Part shown: one piece after another, positions 7,745-16,446 of the stretch
Numbering within the stretch: the stretch's first letter is position 1
How the letters are laid out: the number at the start of each line of letters is the position of its first letter
DNA from: Microtetraspora fusca
Lineage (GTDB): Bacteria > Actinomycetota > Actinomycetes > Streptosporangiales > Streptosporangiaceae
Direction: 5' to 3'
Assembly (NCBI RefSeq): GCF_001570365.1
Contig: NZ_BBYK01000043.1
Coordinates: forward strand, 1 to 40,656
Length of the DNA: 40,656 nt
The notes under the pieces: model-generated
The model's database searches: none
What the model saw: the letters and a program-made list of their open reading frames with translations, nothing else
What the model was told of the DNA's origin: nothing
Program-made: the position numbers and the translations under genes

Positions 7745-8592
7745 GCGGCTTCCAGCAGGCCCGCGTGGACCTGGGGGCCGAGCTGCGGCGGTTGCGGGAG
7801 GAGGCGCACCTGTCGGGCAAGGAGCTGGCCGAGCGCCTCGGCTGGCAGGCGTCCAAGGTCTCCCGGATCGAGAACGCCCGGCAGACCGCCACCGAGGACG
7901 ACGTGGTCACCTGGGGGCAGGCGGTGGGCGCCGTCCCGGACACCGTGGACGACCTGATCGAACGGGCCCGCGGCCTCGTCGAACGGCACGACTCCTGGCG
8001 GCAGCGGCACCGGAGCGGCCTGGCCGCCCTCCAGGAGGACCTGCGCGACCTGGAATCGCGGACCCGGACCTTCCGGGCGTTCGAACCCGGCATCGTGATC
8101 GGCCTGCTGCAGACCGCCGAGTACGCCAGGAACATCTTCACCCGGGTGCGCCGCCTCTACGAGGCGACCGACGACATCGACGCGGCGATCCGGGTCCGGA
8201 TGCAGCGCCAGGAGATCCTCTACGACCCCGCCCGCTCGTTCCGGTTCGTCCTGCCGGAGGCGGTGCTGCGCTACCGGTTCGCGCCGCTCGACGTGATGCG
8301 CGGCCAGATGGACCGGCTGCTCGCCGTCACCACCCTGCCGAACGTCGAGTTCGGCGTCATCGCGACCGGGGCGCTGCTCCCCACGACCCTGGTGAACCCG
8401 TTCTGGATCTACAACGACTCCCTGGTCGGGGTCGCCACCAAGACCAAGGAGATCCTGCTCCGCGACCCCGAGGACATCGCCTTCTACGCCCGCGAGTTCG
8501 AGGATCTCTGCGCGGTCGCCGCGTTCGGGGAGGACGCCCGCCGGCTGATCGTCCGGGTGATCGACGACTACGCGAGGAGAGCCCCGGATTAA
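7741..8592 (+). CDS. XRE-family transcriptional regulator with DUF5753 domain (WhiJ-like)
   Basis: A 283-residue regulator. The helix-turn-helix is near residues 8-60 (LGAELRRLREEAHLSGKELAERLG, then WQASKVSRIENARQ). The remainder is the DUF5753 domain (FEPGIVIGLLQTAEYAR, RMQRQEILYDPARSFRFVLPEAVLRYR, FWIYNDSLVGVATKTKEILLRDPED). GTG 7741 is chosen because GGGAGGAG lies 6 nt before it; a TTG at 7627 would add an unconserved Arg/Pro-rich stretch. In Streptomyces such genes (WhiJ, AbaA-locus type) affect development and secondary metabolism and are paired with small acidic proteins. Here two small genes flank it. Regulation may involve the overlapping leader ORF and the CAATTG palindromes. Confidence 0.88.
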   Translation: MSGFQQARVDLGAELRRLREEAHLSGKELAERLGWQASKVSRIENARQTATEDDVVTWGQAVGAVPDTVDDLIERARGLVERHDSWRQRHRSGLAALQEDLRDLESRTRTFRAFEPGIVIGLLQTAEYARNIFTRVRRLYEATDDIDAAIRVRMQRQEILYDPARSFRFVLPEAVLRYRFAPLDVMRGQMDRLLAVTTLPNVEFGVIATGALLPTTLVNPFWIYNDSLVGVATKTKEILLRDPEDIAFYAREFEDLCAVAAFGEDARRLIVRVIDDYARRAPD

Positions 8593-8596
8593 TCAT

Positions 8597-8605
8597 CGCA
8601 ATTGC
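8597..8605. promoter_or_regulatory. CGCAATTGC motif upstream of the 85-residue gene
   Basis: CGCAATTGC shares its core with the perfect palindrome at 7329-7344 and lies 57 bp before the TTG start of the next small gene, just after the regulator stop. It could be a second, weaker site for the XRE protein. Confidence 0.3.
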
Positions 8606-8662
8606 TTGTATCCGCGTCGTGCCGCGTGCAATCCTTTCCCCCTGAACGGGAGGTGAAGCGCG

Positions 8663-8920
8663 TTGGTCGACACGGTTTCGCGCATCCACGAGTTCGCGTC
8701 GGCGGCCCGCGCCCACATCGACCTCTCGGTCCGGGTGATCGGCGACATGCCTCCCCGGGTCCAGGTGCGCAACCGCTTCAGCGAGACCCTCCGCGAGACC
8801 GTCACCTGCTCCGAGGACGGCGCCTTCCTCACCTCGTGGGGCTACCGCCTCGGCACCGTCGAGTGCGTCGAGTCCGCCGCCGCCCGGCTCGCCTACCTGC
8901 TGGCCGCCCTCCCCGCCTGA
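8663..8920 (+). CDS. Small hypothetical protein downstream of XRE regulator
   Basis: An 85-residue, mixed-charge protein with no recognised domain. It has an N-terminal helix-like stretch (SRIHEFASAARAHIDLSV) and a C-terminal block FLTSWGYRLGTVECVESAAARLAYLLAALPA. The start is TTG 8663, supported by GGGAGG (8648-8653) nine bases upstream; no ATG is available in frame nearby. It follows the XRE/DUF5753 gene by 70 bp and probably completes a three-gene regulatory module. It is convergent with the GT39 gene, whose stop is 49 bp away. Function is not known. Confidence 0.6.
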   Translation: MVDTVSRIHEFASAARAHIDLSVRVIGDMPPRVQVRNRFSETLRETVTCSEDGAFLTSWGYRLGTVECVESAAARLAYLLAALPA

Positions 8921-8968
8921 CGACGGCCCGTCCGCTCCCCTCGCAGCCCCTCCTCGGCGCGCGGCGCC

Positions 8969-11179
8969 TCAGTTCAGGCGGTACAGCGACGCCTCCCCGT
9001 CGGCGCCCCCGTACTCGGAGGCGGCCACCGGAGTGCCGTTGGCCTTGACCCACGCGGTGACGTCCGAGGACCCGGCGCGCGGCCCCTCCCCGCCCAGCAG
9101 GACGTACTTCAGCCGGCCGTCGGCGGCGTACTCCTTGAGTTTCGCGACCGTCATCGCCGGGTCGCCTCCGGTGAAACCGCCCATCGCGATGACCGGCCGG
9201 CCGGTGGAGAGGATGAGCGACGAGGCGCTCTGCGCGGAGGCCACGGCGACGAGCCAGGTCGCGCCGCCCTGGTTCCGCTCCAGATAGGCGGTCATCGCCT
9301 CGTCGACCCGCCCGCCGGGACCGCCGCCGAACCCCGGCCCGCCAGGGGCATCACCGAGGTCCGGGCCGCCGGGGGCATCACCGAGGTCCGGGCCGCCGGG
9401 GGCGCCGCCGAAGTCCGGGCCGCCGGGGATGTCCGACGCGCTGGGGCCGCCGTGCCGGCCCTCGAGACGATCATCGGTCCCCTGTTCCGGGCCACCCGGG
9501 AAACCGCCTCTGAAGCCGCCTCCGGGCCCTCCTCCGGGGCCTCCGGGGAAGCCCGCCCCGCGACCGGTGACGGGACCCGCCGTCGGGTTGGTGCCGTTCA
9601 CCCGCGACCCCAGCGGCGTCACCGCGTACGCCGCCGGACCGGCGAGCGCGGCGAGCAACCCGGCGGTCAGCCCGGCCGCCGCGACGCGGCGCGCGCCGAA
9701 GACCGCCGCCGCGATCCCGAGGACCGCCGCGACCGTCGTCCCCACGACCGCCCAGGGCAGCCACGGGACGAACTCCGGCGTACGGCGCAGCACCGCGAAG
9801 GACCACGCGCCGGTCACGGCGACGGCCGCCGCGAGCACGCACCCCCAGACCCGGGAGGCGCGCCGCGCCCGCCACATCAGGACCCCGCCGAGGCCGGTCA
9901 GCGCGGCGATCGCGGGCGCCATGGCGGTCGAGTAGTACGGGTGGAAGGTCCCCTCCGAGAAGCTGAACACGGCGTAGTGGACGAGCAGCCACCCGCCCCA
10001 CAGCAGCAGCGCGGCCCGGGGTAGGTAGCGCCGGCCCGGCCGCAACATGGTGACCGTTCCCATGCCCGGCGCCGGGACTCCCGGGGAGAGCCGGCGGGTG
10101 GTCAGGACGAGCCCCGCCACCAGCGCGATCGCCGCGAACGGGATCAGCCACGAGATCTGCCCGGCCAGGATGTCGTTGAAGAGCCGCCCCGCCCCCGCCT
10201 CGCCGCCGAACGAGCCGCCCTGACGGAAACCGCCCTGCCCGAAACCACCCTGTCCGAAGCCGCCGCGCCCGCCGCCTCCGAAGATCCGGCCCAGGCCGTT
10301 GTAGCCGATGACGAGGTCCCACACCGTGTTGTCGGTGCTGCCCCCGATGTACGGCCGGCTCCCCTCGGGCCACAGGTCGACGACGACCATCCACCAGGCG
10401 CCGGCGACCGCCAGCGCGACCCCGGCCGCGAGCAGCCGGCCCGTCCGCCGGAGGAGCGACCCCGGCGCCGCGTACAGGTACGTGAGCGCGAACGCGGGCA
10501 CGACGAGGTACGCCTGGAGCATCTTGGCGTTGAACGCGAGGCCGACCAGGACCGCCGCGACCACGAGGGTGCGCGTGCGGCCGTCGCGGACCGCCTCCAG
10601 GCAGAACCAGGCCGCCGCCACCAGGAGCAGCACCAGCACGGTGTCCGGGTTGTTGTCGCGGTCGATCGCGACGGTGATCGGCGTCAGCGTCATCACCAGG
10701 GCCGCGACGAGCGCGGCCGCGTGTCCGGCGGCGCCCGCCAGGGAGCGCCGGACCGCGGAGTGGAGCACCGCGACCGACGCGACGCCCGCGGCGGCCTGCG
10801 GCAGCAGCATGCTCCACGTGCCGAAGCCGAAGATCCGCGCGGACAGGCCCATCACCCACAGCGCGAGCGGCGGCTTGTCGACGGTGATGAACGAGCCCGC
10901 GTCCAGCGCGCCGAAGAAGAACGCGGTCCAGCTCCGGGTGCCGGAGTAGACGGCCGCCGCGTAGTACTCGTTGGCGTACCCGTTCGCGCCGAGCGCCCAG
11001 GTGTGCAGGACGGCCGCGAGGACGAGTACGGCCCACAGCGCGGGGCGGGCCCAGCGCGGGTCCTCGGGACGGCCGAGCAGCAGCCGGCGCATCCTGCCGT
11101 ACGCGGGCGGCGGGACGGCTCGCCTCCGGGCGGGCGCGCCCGGCGCGGTGACGGCCGGGGTGATGTGGGACGCGCTCAC
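8969..11179 (-). CDS. Glycosyltransferase family 39, ArnT-like membrane protein with Gly-rich repeats
   Basis: A 736-residue polytopic membrane glycosyltransferase of the ArnT/PMT-like superfamily, expected to move a sugar from a polyprenyl-phosphate donor to an envelope acceptor. The first extracytoplasmic loop has the family's acidic and substrate motifs (GANGYANEYYAAAVYSG, then FITVDKPPLALWV). Many hydrophobic helices follow, and a soluble C-terminal domain (MTAYLERNQGGATWLVAVASAQSA...) typical of the actinomycete subgroup. Two low-complexity Gly/Pro-rich inserts are encoded by tandem DNA repeats (9314-9421, 10215-10259). GTG 11179 overlaps the upstream stop (GTGA) and has GGAGGGAGGG before it. 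Pairing with the GT2-GtrA gene suggests the latter makes the lipid-linked sugar, as in YkcA/YkcB-type pairs. Confidence 0.85.
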   Translation of the reverse strand: MSASHITPAVTAPGAPARRRAVPPPAYGRMRRLLLGRPEDPRWARPALWAVLVLAAVLHTWALGANGYANEYYAAAVYSGTRSWTAFFFGALDAGSFITVDKPPLALWVMGLSARIFGFGTWSMLLPQAAAGVASVAVLHSAVRRSLAGAAGHAAALVAALVMTLTPITVAIDRDNNPDTVLVLLLVAAAWFCLEAVRDGRTRTLVVAAVLVGLAFNAKMLQAYLVVPAFALTYLYAAPGSLLRRTGRLLAAGVALAVAGAWWMVVVDLWPEGSRPYIGGSTDNTVWDLVIGYNGLGRIFGGGGRGGFGQGGFGQGGFRQGGSFGGEAGAGRLFNDILAGQISWLIPFAAIALVAGLVLTTRRLSPGVPAPGMGTVTMLRPGRRYLPRAALLLWGGWLLVHYAVFSFSEGTFHPYYSTAMAPAIAALTGLGGVLMWRARRASRVWGCVLAAAVAVTGAWSFAVLRRTPEFVPWLPWAVVGTTVAAVLGIAAAVFGARRVAAAGLTAGLLAALAGPAAYAVTPLGSRVNGTNPTAGPVTGRGAGFPGGPGGGPGGGFRGGFPGGPEQGTDDRLEGRHGGPSASDIPGGPDFGGAPGGPDLGDAPGGPDLGDAPGGPGFGGGPGGRVDEAMTAYLERNQGGATWLVAVASAQSASSLILSTGRPVIAMGGFTGGDPAMTVAKLKEYAADGRLKYVLLGGEGPRAGSSDVTAWVKANGTPVAASEYGGADGEASLYRLN
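9314..9421 (-). repeat. Four 27-bp tandem repeats in GT39 gene
   Basis: Units of 27 bp start at 9314, 9341, 9368 and 9395. The middle two differ by a single base; the outer ones are more diverged. On the coding strand they give collagen-like Gly-Pro-Asp-x-Gly-x-Ala-Pro-Gly blocks before the C-terminal domain. Confidence 0.85.
10215..10259 (-). repeat. Three 15-bp tandem repeats in GT39 gene
   Basis: Three 15-bp units (10215, 10230, 10245) encode a repeated Phe-x-Gln-Gly-Gly motif in an extracytoplasmic Gly-rich loop of the GT39 protein. Confidence 0.8.
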
Positions 11180-12387
11180 CGGCCCTCCCTCCGCGGGTTG
11201 AACACCCACACCCGCATGAGGAGGAAGCGGGCCAGGGTGGCGGCGCCGTTCGCGACGATCACCCCGGCCAGCTCGGCCCCGCGCGAGGCGCCCGCGGGCA
11301 GCAGGGCGAGGATGCCGGTGGTGAGGGCGAGGCCGATCAGGAAGGCGGCCAGTCCCTCGATCTGGTGCCGCAGCGCACCGGACGTCCCGGTGACCCCGAA
11401 GGTGAAGCGCCGGTTGGCGGCGGTGTTGGCGATCGCGGTGACCAGCAGCGCGACCGCGTTCGCGGCGACCGCGGGCATGACGCCGCGCAGCAGCGAGAAG
11501 ATCGCCAGGTAGGCGGCGGTGCTGATCGCCCCGATGATCGCGAACCTGGGGAGCTGCCGGGCCATCCCGGCGGGCAGCGCGGCCTGCCGTACGCGGGCGG
11601 GGACGGGCAGGCGCACGGCGCCGGAGAGCGTCCTGCGCGCGACCCGCCACATGCCCCTGAGGTCGTCGGCCGCGGTCCTGACGATGTCCACCCGGCTGTC
11701 GGGGTCGTCCACCCAGTCCACCGGCACCTCGTGGATGCGCAGCCCGTGCCGCTCGGCGAGGAGCAGCAGCTCGGTGTCGAAGAACCACTCCTGGTCCTCC
11801 ACGACCGGCAGCAGCGCCTGCACGATCTCGGTGCGGCCCGCCTTGAACCCGCACTGCGCGTCGGAGAACCCCGCCCCCAGCAGCGAGCGGAGCAGCAGGT
11901 TGTAGGAGCGGGAGATGAACTCGCGCTTGGGCCCGCGCACCACGTTGGAGCCGGTGGCGAGGCGGGTGCCGATGGCGAGGTCGCTGTGCCCGGTCATCAG
12001 CGGGGCCACCAGCGGCAGGAACGCGTCCAGGTCGGTGGACAGGTCCACATCCATGTAGCTGACGACGTCGGCCTCGCTCTCGCCCCACGCCCGCCGCAGC
12101 GCGCGGCCGCGTCCCTTCTCGTCCAGGTGAAGCGCCCGCACGCCCGGCAGCTCGCGGGCCAGCTCGGCCGCGATCGCCCAGGTGCCGTCCGTGCTGGCGT
12201 TGTCCGCGATCGTGATGCGGAAGCCGTACGGGAAGTCCCGGCTCAGGTAGGCGTGCAGCCTGCGGACGCTCTCGGCCAGCACGCGCTGCTCGTTGTGTAC
12301 GGGAACCACGACCTCGACGAGGCGGGTCCTTCCCGGGGCGCCGTCGGAGGACGGCGCCGGAGTCGGCGGAACGGTCGCGATGCTCAT
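11176..12387 (-). CDS. Bifunctional glycosyltransferase family 2 / GtrA-like protein
   Basis: About 403 residues. The N-terminal GT2 domain starts VEVVVPVHNEQRVLAESVRRL and carries ADNASTDGTW and the metal-binding YMDVDLSTDLDAF (DxD-like), as in polyprenyl-phosphate sugar synthases. The C-terminal 130 residues form four hydrophobic helices of the GtrA type (FAIIGAISTAAYLAIFSLL, ANAVALLVTAIANTAANRRF), which may help flip or hold the lipid-linked sugar. The start is placed at ATG 12387; a TTG at 12396 is possible and neither has a good SD. It overlaps the GT39 gene by 4 bp. Upstream, about 110 bp separate it from the histidine kinase of the same strand, so co-transcription is possible but not certain. 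Confidence 0.85.
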   Translation of the reverse strand: MSIATVPPTPAPSSDGAPGRTRLVEVVVPVHNEQRVLAESVRRLHAYLSRDFPYGFRITIADNASTDGTWAIAAELARELPGVRALHLDEKGRGRALRRAWGESEADVVSYMDVDLSTDLDAFLPLVAPLMTGHSDLAIGTRLATGSNVVRGPKREFISRSYNLLLRSLLGAGFSDAQCGFKAGRTEIVQALLPVVEDQEWFFDTELLLLAERHGLRIHEVPVDWVDDPDSRVDIVRTAADDLRGMWRVARRTLSGAVRLPVPARVRQAALPAGMARQLPRFAIIGAISTAAYLAIFSLLRGVMPAVAANAVALLVTAIANTAANRRFTFGVTGTSGALRHQIEGLAAFLIGLALTTGILALLPAGASRGAELAGVIVANGAATLARFLLMRVWVFNPRREGR

Positions 12388-12497
12388 GTCGTCCAACGTC
12401 GGCAGAGGGGATTGAACCTTTGTGAGCTGCCGATTAAGGCTGTCTGAGAAAAGCCGGGGATCCCGCGATCACGGACCTCCCCGTCCCTTTACCGGCG

Positions 12498-13949
12498 TCA
12501 GCCGGGCTCGCCGGGGGTCCCCGGGAGGGTGATCGTGGCCACCGTCCCGCCGCCCGGCGCGTTCGCCACGCGCACCTCGCCCCCGGCGTCCCGTACGGCC
12601 TGGGCCACGATGGCGAGGCCGAGCCCCGAGCCGGGGAGGCTGCGCGCCGACGGGGACCGCCAGAACCGCTCGAAGACATGCGGGAGTTCGTCGTCCGGGA
12701 TGCCCGGCCCGTGGTCGCGCACGGTCAGCACGCCGCCGGCCAGCCGCACCTCGACCAGGCCGCCCGGCGGGCTGAACTTCACCGCGTTGTCGAGCACGTT
12801 CACCGCGGCCCGCTGCAGGCCCCGTACGTCGCCGTGGACCCGCCACGGCCGCAGGTCCACCCGGAGCTCCAGCCCCGGGCCGCGCCGTCTGGCGCGTTCC
12901 ACGGCGGCGGCGACCAGGTCGTGGAACTCGACGTCGGCGGAGCGCTCGCCCGTCTCGGCGCTGCGCGACAGTTCGAGCAGGTCGCCGATCAGGCTCGACA
13001 TCTCCTCGAACTGCTCCTTGACGTTGACCAGCAGGCGGCGCTTGGCCTCCGGCGCCAGCGGCCGGCCGGTGTTCTCGCTGCGCAGCATCAGGTCGATGTT
13101 GGTGCGCAGGCTGGTCAGCGGCGTGCGCAGCTCGTGTCCCGCGTCCGAGACCAGGCGCCGCTGGCGCTCCTGCGAGCTGGACAACGCGGCCGTCATCGTG
13201 TTGAACGACCGGCCCAGCCGGGCGATCTCGTCGGTGCCCTCGACCGGGATCCGGACCGCCAGGTCCTCCGTACGCGCCACGTGCTCGACCGCGCTCGTCA
13301 GCCGCTGGACGGGGCGCAGCGCGGCGCGGGCCAGCCACAGCCCGGCCAGCGCCGCGCCGACCACGCCCGCGACGGTGACCGAGCCCAGGATCAGCGCGAG
13401 GATCCGGAGCGTCCCGCTCAGATCCTCGGTGGAGCGGAACACGCTCACCGCAACCGGCTCGCGCAGGACGAGCCGCCGCACCTCCTCCGGGGCCCCGGGG
13501 GGCGCCGGCTGCGGCGTGTACGTCCTGGTGAGGACGAGCACCTCGCTGCCGTTCTCGGTCACCGCGTCGCGCAGGACCGGCGCGCCGGCCGAGACCGCGA
13601 GCGCCCGCTCCTCGGCGGTCGGGACGACCCGGTCGGAGTCCCCGAAGACGCAGACGGAGCCGTCCGTCCGGATGACCGACCAGCCGCGCCCGGACGGGTC
13701 CCACGGGTGCGGCGGCCCCGCGCCCTTCAGCCCGGGGAGGCTCTGACGCGCGGTGCCGTCGCAGTCGGCGAGCGCCAGCGCCACCTGCTCGGCGCGCGGG
13801 ACGAACTCCAGCAGCGAGTCGCGTACCTGTCCCTGCATCTGGTCGCGGATCAGGAACCAGCACACCGCCGCCGACAGCGCCACGGCGGCGGCCACCGCGG
13901 ACGCGATGACCAGGGTGAGCCGGGACCTGAGCGAGCGGCGCCGCCTCAC
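12498..13949 (-). CDS. Sensor histidine kinase (HAMP-HisKA-HATPase), MprB-like
   Basis: A 483-residue membrane kinase. TM1 is near residues 10-30 ([21 protein letters not shown]). A periplasmic sensor of about 130 residues follows, then TM2 ([23 protein letters not shown]), a HAMP segment, the phospho-acceptor H in [15 protein letters not shown], the N box [11 protein letters not shown]1 [19 protein letters not shown] and G2 [12 protein letters not shown] 13949 overlaps the response regulator stop (GTGA), so the apparent N-terminal extension upstream is not used. The layout resembles MprB-type envelope-stress sensors. It probably controls envelope genes, perhaps the neighbouring glycosyltransferases; the signal is unknown. 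Confidence 0.88.
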   Translation of the reverse strand: MRRRRSLRSRLTLVIASAVAAAVALSAAVCWFLIRDQMQGQVRDSLLEFVPRAEQVALALADCDGTARQSLPGLKGAGPPHPWDPSGRGWSVIRTDGSVCVFGDSDRVVPTAEERALAVSAGAPVLRDAVTENGSEVLVLTRTYTPQPAPPGAPEEVRRLVLREPVAVSVFRSTEDLSGTLRILALILGSVTVAGVVGAALAGLWLARAALRPVQRLTSAVEHVARTEDLAVRIPVEGTDEIARLGRSFNTMTAALSSSQERQRRLVSDAGHELRTPLTSLRTNIDLMLRSENTGRPLAPEAKRRLLVNVKEQFEEMSSLIGDLLELSRSAETGERSADVEFHDLVAAAVERARRRGPGLELRVDLRPWRVHGDVRGLQRAAVNVLDNAVKFSPPGGLVEVRLAGGVLTVRDHGPGIPDDELPHVFERFWRSPSARSLPGSGLGLAIVAQAVRDAGGEVRVANAPGGGTVATITLPGTPGEPG

Positions 13950-14659
13950 GGGGAGGTCCGCAGCACGTATCCGACGCCGCGCACGGTGTGGATCAGCCGG
14001 GCCTCGTCGGCGGCCTCGGTCTTCCTCCGCAGGTACATCACGTACACGTCCAGGGAGTTGGACGACGGCTCGAAGTCGAAGCCCCACACCTCGCTGAGGA
14101 TCTGCTCGCGGGTCAGCACCTGGCGCGGGTGCGCGAGGAACAGTTCGAGCAGCAGGTATTCGGTGCGGGTCAGGTCGAGGGGGCGGCCGCCCCGGGTGAC
14201 CTCCCGGGCGGCGGTGTCCATGCGCAGGTCGGCGAAGGCGAGCACGGCGCCCGCCTCCGCGCCCGGGGTTCCGGCACTCAGCGCGCCGCGCCGCAGCAGG
14301 GCGCGCACCCGGGCGAGCAGCTCGTCCAGCTCGAACGGCTTGACCAGGTAGTCGTCGGCCCCCGCGTCGAGGCCGGACACCCGATCGCCCACGGCGTCAC
14401 GCGCGGTCAGCATCAGCACCGGGACGTGGTTGCCCCCCGCGCGCAGCCGGCGGCAGGTGGTGAGGCCGTCCAGGCGCGGCATCATCACGTCCAGCAGCAC
14501 CGCGTCGTACGGCTCGCGCTCCAGCCGGTCGAGGGCGGAGGTCCCGTCCGCGACGGTCTCGACCTTGTATCCCTCGAACTCCAGGCTGCTCCGCAGCGCC
14601 TCGCGCAGCGCCGGCTCGTCGTCGACCACCAGCAGCCGCGCCGCCTCGCCCTCTGTCAC
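13946..14659 (-). CDS. OmpR-family response regulator, MprA-like
   Basis: A 237-residue regulator. The receiver domain has the acidic pair in VVDDEP, the phosphorylated Asp in [13 protein letters not shown], Thr in LMLTARD and Lys in YLVKPFE. The C-terminal winged helix includes [26 protein letters not shown] and [15 protein letters not shown] 14659 follows 4 bp after the stop of the FAD oxidoreductase gene, with no strong SD, so translation may depend on the upstream gene. It is the cognate partner of the overlapping kinase gene. Confidence 0.9.
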   Translation of the reverse strand: MTEGEAARLLVVDDEPALREALRSSLEFEGYKVETVADGTSALDRLEREPYDAVLLDVMMPRLDGLTTCRRLRAGGNHVPVLMLTARDAVGDRVSGLDAGADDYLVKPFELDELLARVRALLRRGALSAGTPGAEAGAVLAFADLRMDTAAREVTRGGRPLDLTRTEYLLLELFLAHPRQVLTREQILSEVWGFDFEPSSNSLDVYVMYLRRKTEAADEARLIHTVRGVGYVLRTSP

Positions 14660-14663
14660 CGTC

Positions 14664-16208
14664 TCACGGTATCCGCGCCCCATGAGAGCTCGATGAGAGC
14701 AGGACGGCCATCGCGGCGTTGTGACCAGGGATGCCGCTGACGCCTCCGCCGCGCCGGGCGCCCGCGCCGCACAGCAGGATCCGCTCGTGCGCCGTCTCCA
14801 CACCCCACGGCCCGTCCCCGGCGGACTCGGCGTACGGCCAGGACAGGTCGCGGTGGAAGATGTGCCCGCCGGGGAGCCCGGCCTCGGCCTCCAGGTCGAG
14901 CGGTGTCCGCGCCTCGATGCAGGGCTCGCCGGACGGCGCGCGGAGCAGGCAGCCCTCGATCGGCTCGGCGAGCACCGCGTCGACCGACGCGAGGGTGCGG
15001 CGCAGGGCCTCCTCGCGGGCGCCGGGCGCGGCGAACAGCCGGGCGGGCATGTGCAGGCCGAACAGCGTCATCGTGTGCGCGCCGGACTCCCGCAGCTCAG
15101 GCCCGAGGATGGACGGGTCCGTCAGCGAGTGGCAGTACATCTCGGCGGGCGGCAGGTCGGGAATGCGGCCCGCCGCGGCCTGGGCGCGGGCGGCGGCGAG
15201 CTGCTCGGCCCCCTCGTTGACGTGGAAGGTGCCGCTGAACGCCTCCTCCGGGCGTACGGAGGCGTCCCGGAGCCGGGGCAGCCGGGAGACCACCATGTTG
15301 ACCTTGAGCTGGGAGCCCTCCGGCCGCTCCGGGGTCTCGCCGAGCAGCCGGGCCAGCACGGCGGGCGGCAGCGCGGCCAGGACGTGGCCGGCGGAGACCG
15401 TGTGCTCCCCGTCCGCGTCGCGGAAGGCCACCTCGCCGGACGGGTCGATCGCGAGCACCTCGGCGCCGCACCGGATCTCGGCCCCGGCGCTCGTGGCCGC
15501 GTCCGCGAGGGCCTGCGTGACGGCTCCCATGCCGCCGACCGGGACGTTCCAGTCGCCGGTCCCGTCCCCGATGACGTGGTACAGGAAGCACCGGTTGGCC
15601 AGCAGGTCGCCGGCCGGGTCGGCGAAGGTGCCGATGAGGGCGTCGGTGAGGACCACGCCGCGCACGGTGTCGTCGGCGAAGCGCTCGGCGACCACCTCGC
15701 CGATCGGGCGTTCGAACAGGTCGCGCCACGCCTGCGCCCCGACGAGGTCGCGCAGCGCCGCCCGGTCGGGCAACGGTTCGAGGAGGGTGGGCGCGACCCG
15801 CCGGGCGACGTCGGCGGTCATCGCGTAGAAGCGGCGCCACGCGTCGTGGTCGCCGGCGCCGCCGGTGACGGCGGCGAACGACGCGGCGGTGCGCGCCTCG
15901 TCCTCGCCGTCCACGAGCAGCCCGGTGTCCCCGGCCGGCGTGTACGAGGCGAAGCGGCGGCGGCGCAGCTCGACGCGTACGCCGAGGTCCTCGACGATCT
16001 TCCTGGGCAGCAGGCTGACCAGGTAGGAGTACCGCGACAGCCGGGCGTCCACGCCGGGGAAGGCCCGGGCGGAGACCGCGAGCCCGCCGACGTGGTCGAG
16101 GCGTTCGAGCACGAGGACCCGGCGTCCCGCCCGGGCGAGATAGGCGGCGGCGACCAGGCCGTTGTGCCCGCCGCCGGCGACGACCGCGTCATAGTGCGAG
16201 TGAGCCAT
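14664..16208 (-). CDS. FAD-dependent phytoene-desaturase-like oxidoreductase
   Basis: A 514-residue flavoprotein of the carotenoid desaturase/ketolase superfamily. The N-terminal dinucleotide-binding motif is [30 protein letters not shown], split here as [16 protein letters not shown] then [14 protein letters not shown]-terminal FAD motif is [23 protein letters not shown] 16208 has GGAGA 4 nt upstream; an apparent 5' extension is unconserved. No carotenoid genes are nearby, so the substrate is unknown; many such actinomycete proteins are annotated only as NAD(P)/FAD-dependent oxidoreductases. It heads a minus-strand run with the two-component system 4 bp downstream, an unusual pairing. Confidence 0.85.
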   Translation of the reverse strand: MAHSHYDAVVAGGGHNGLVAAAYLARAGRRVLVLERLDHVGGLAVSARAFPGVDARLSRYSYLVSLLPRKIVEDLGVRVELRRRRFASYTPAGDTGLLVDGEDEARTAASFAAVTGGAGDHDAWRRFYAMTADVARRVAPTLLEPLPDRAALRDLVGAQAWRDLFERPIGEVVAERFADDTVRGVVLTDALIGTFADPAGDLLANRCFLYHVIGDGTGDWNVPVGGMGAVTQALADAATSAGAEIRCGAEVLAIDPSGEVAFRDADGEHTVSAGHVLAALPPAVLARLLGETPERPEGSQLKVNMVVSRLPRLRDASVRPEEAFSGTFHVNEGAEQLAAARAQAAAGRIPDLPPAEMYCHSLTDPSILGPELRESGAHTMTLFGLHMPARLFAAPGAREEALRRTLASVDAVLAEPIEGCLLRAPSGEPCIEARTPLDLEAEAGLPGGHIFHRDLSWPYAESAGDGPWGVETAHERILLCGAGARRGGGVSGIPGHNAAMAVLLSSSSHGARIP

Positions 16209-16378
16209 CGTTCTCCAGGGGTCGGCCGCCGACCGGAGGCGGCGGGGTTCGGGATCGTGGCCGGCGGGACCCCGGGTCGCCGCGTGGCCGCGCGTGAGGG
16301 GCACACTAACCCGGAGGGTCCGCCCGGGCCAGGTGGCCCGTGCCCACTTTCCCGCCGTTTCGTTGGCTGATCATGCGG

Positions 16379-16407
16379 TGGACGGTCCCGAGCGATACGT
16401 ATAGGTT
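16379..16407 (+). promoter_or_regulatory. Candidate psuG promoter
   Basis: TGGACG (16379-16384), 17 nt, TAGGTT (16402-16407). This would give a short 5' leader ending in the SD AGGAGAG at 16438-16444. An alternative -10, TAAGAT (16426-16431), lacks a good -35. The rest of the 16209-16446 divergent gap is GC-rich without other recognisable elements. Confidence 0.4.
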
Positions 16408-16446
16408 TGTCCTTTTGTAACCGTTTAAGATCTACCCAGGAGAGTC

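Noticed and set aside
9314-9421. Possible CRISPR-like repeats
   Set aside because: The 27-bp units are directly tandem without spacers and lie in frame inside a coding sequence.
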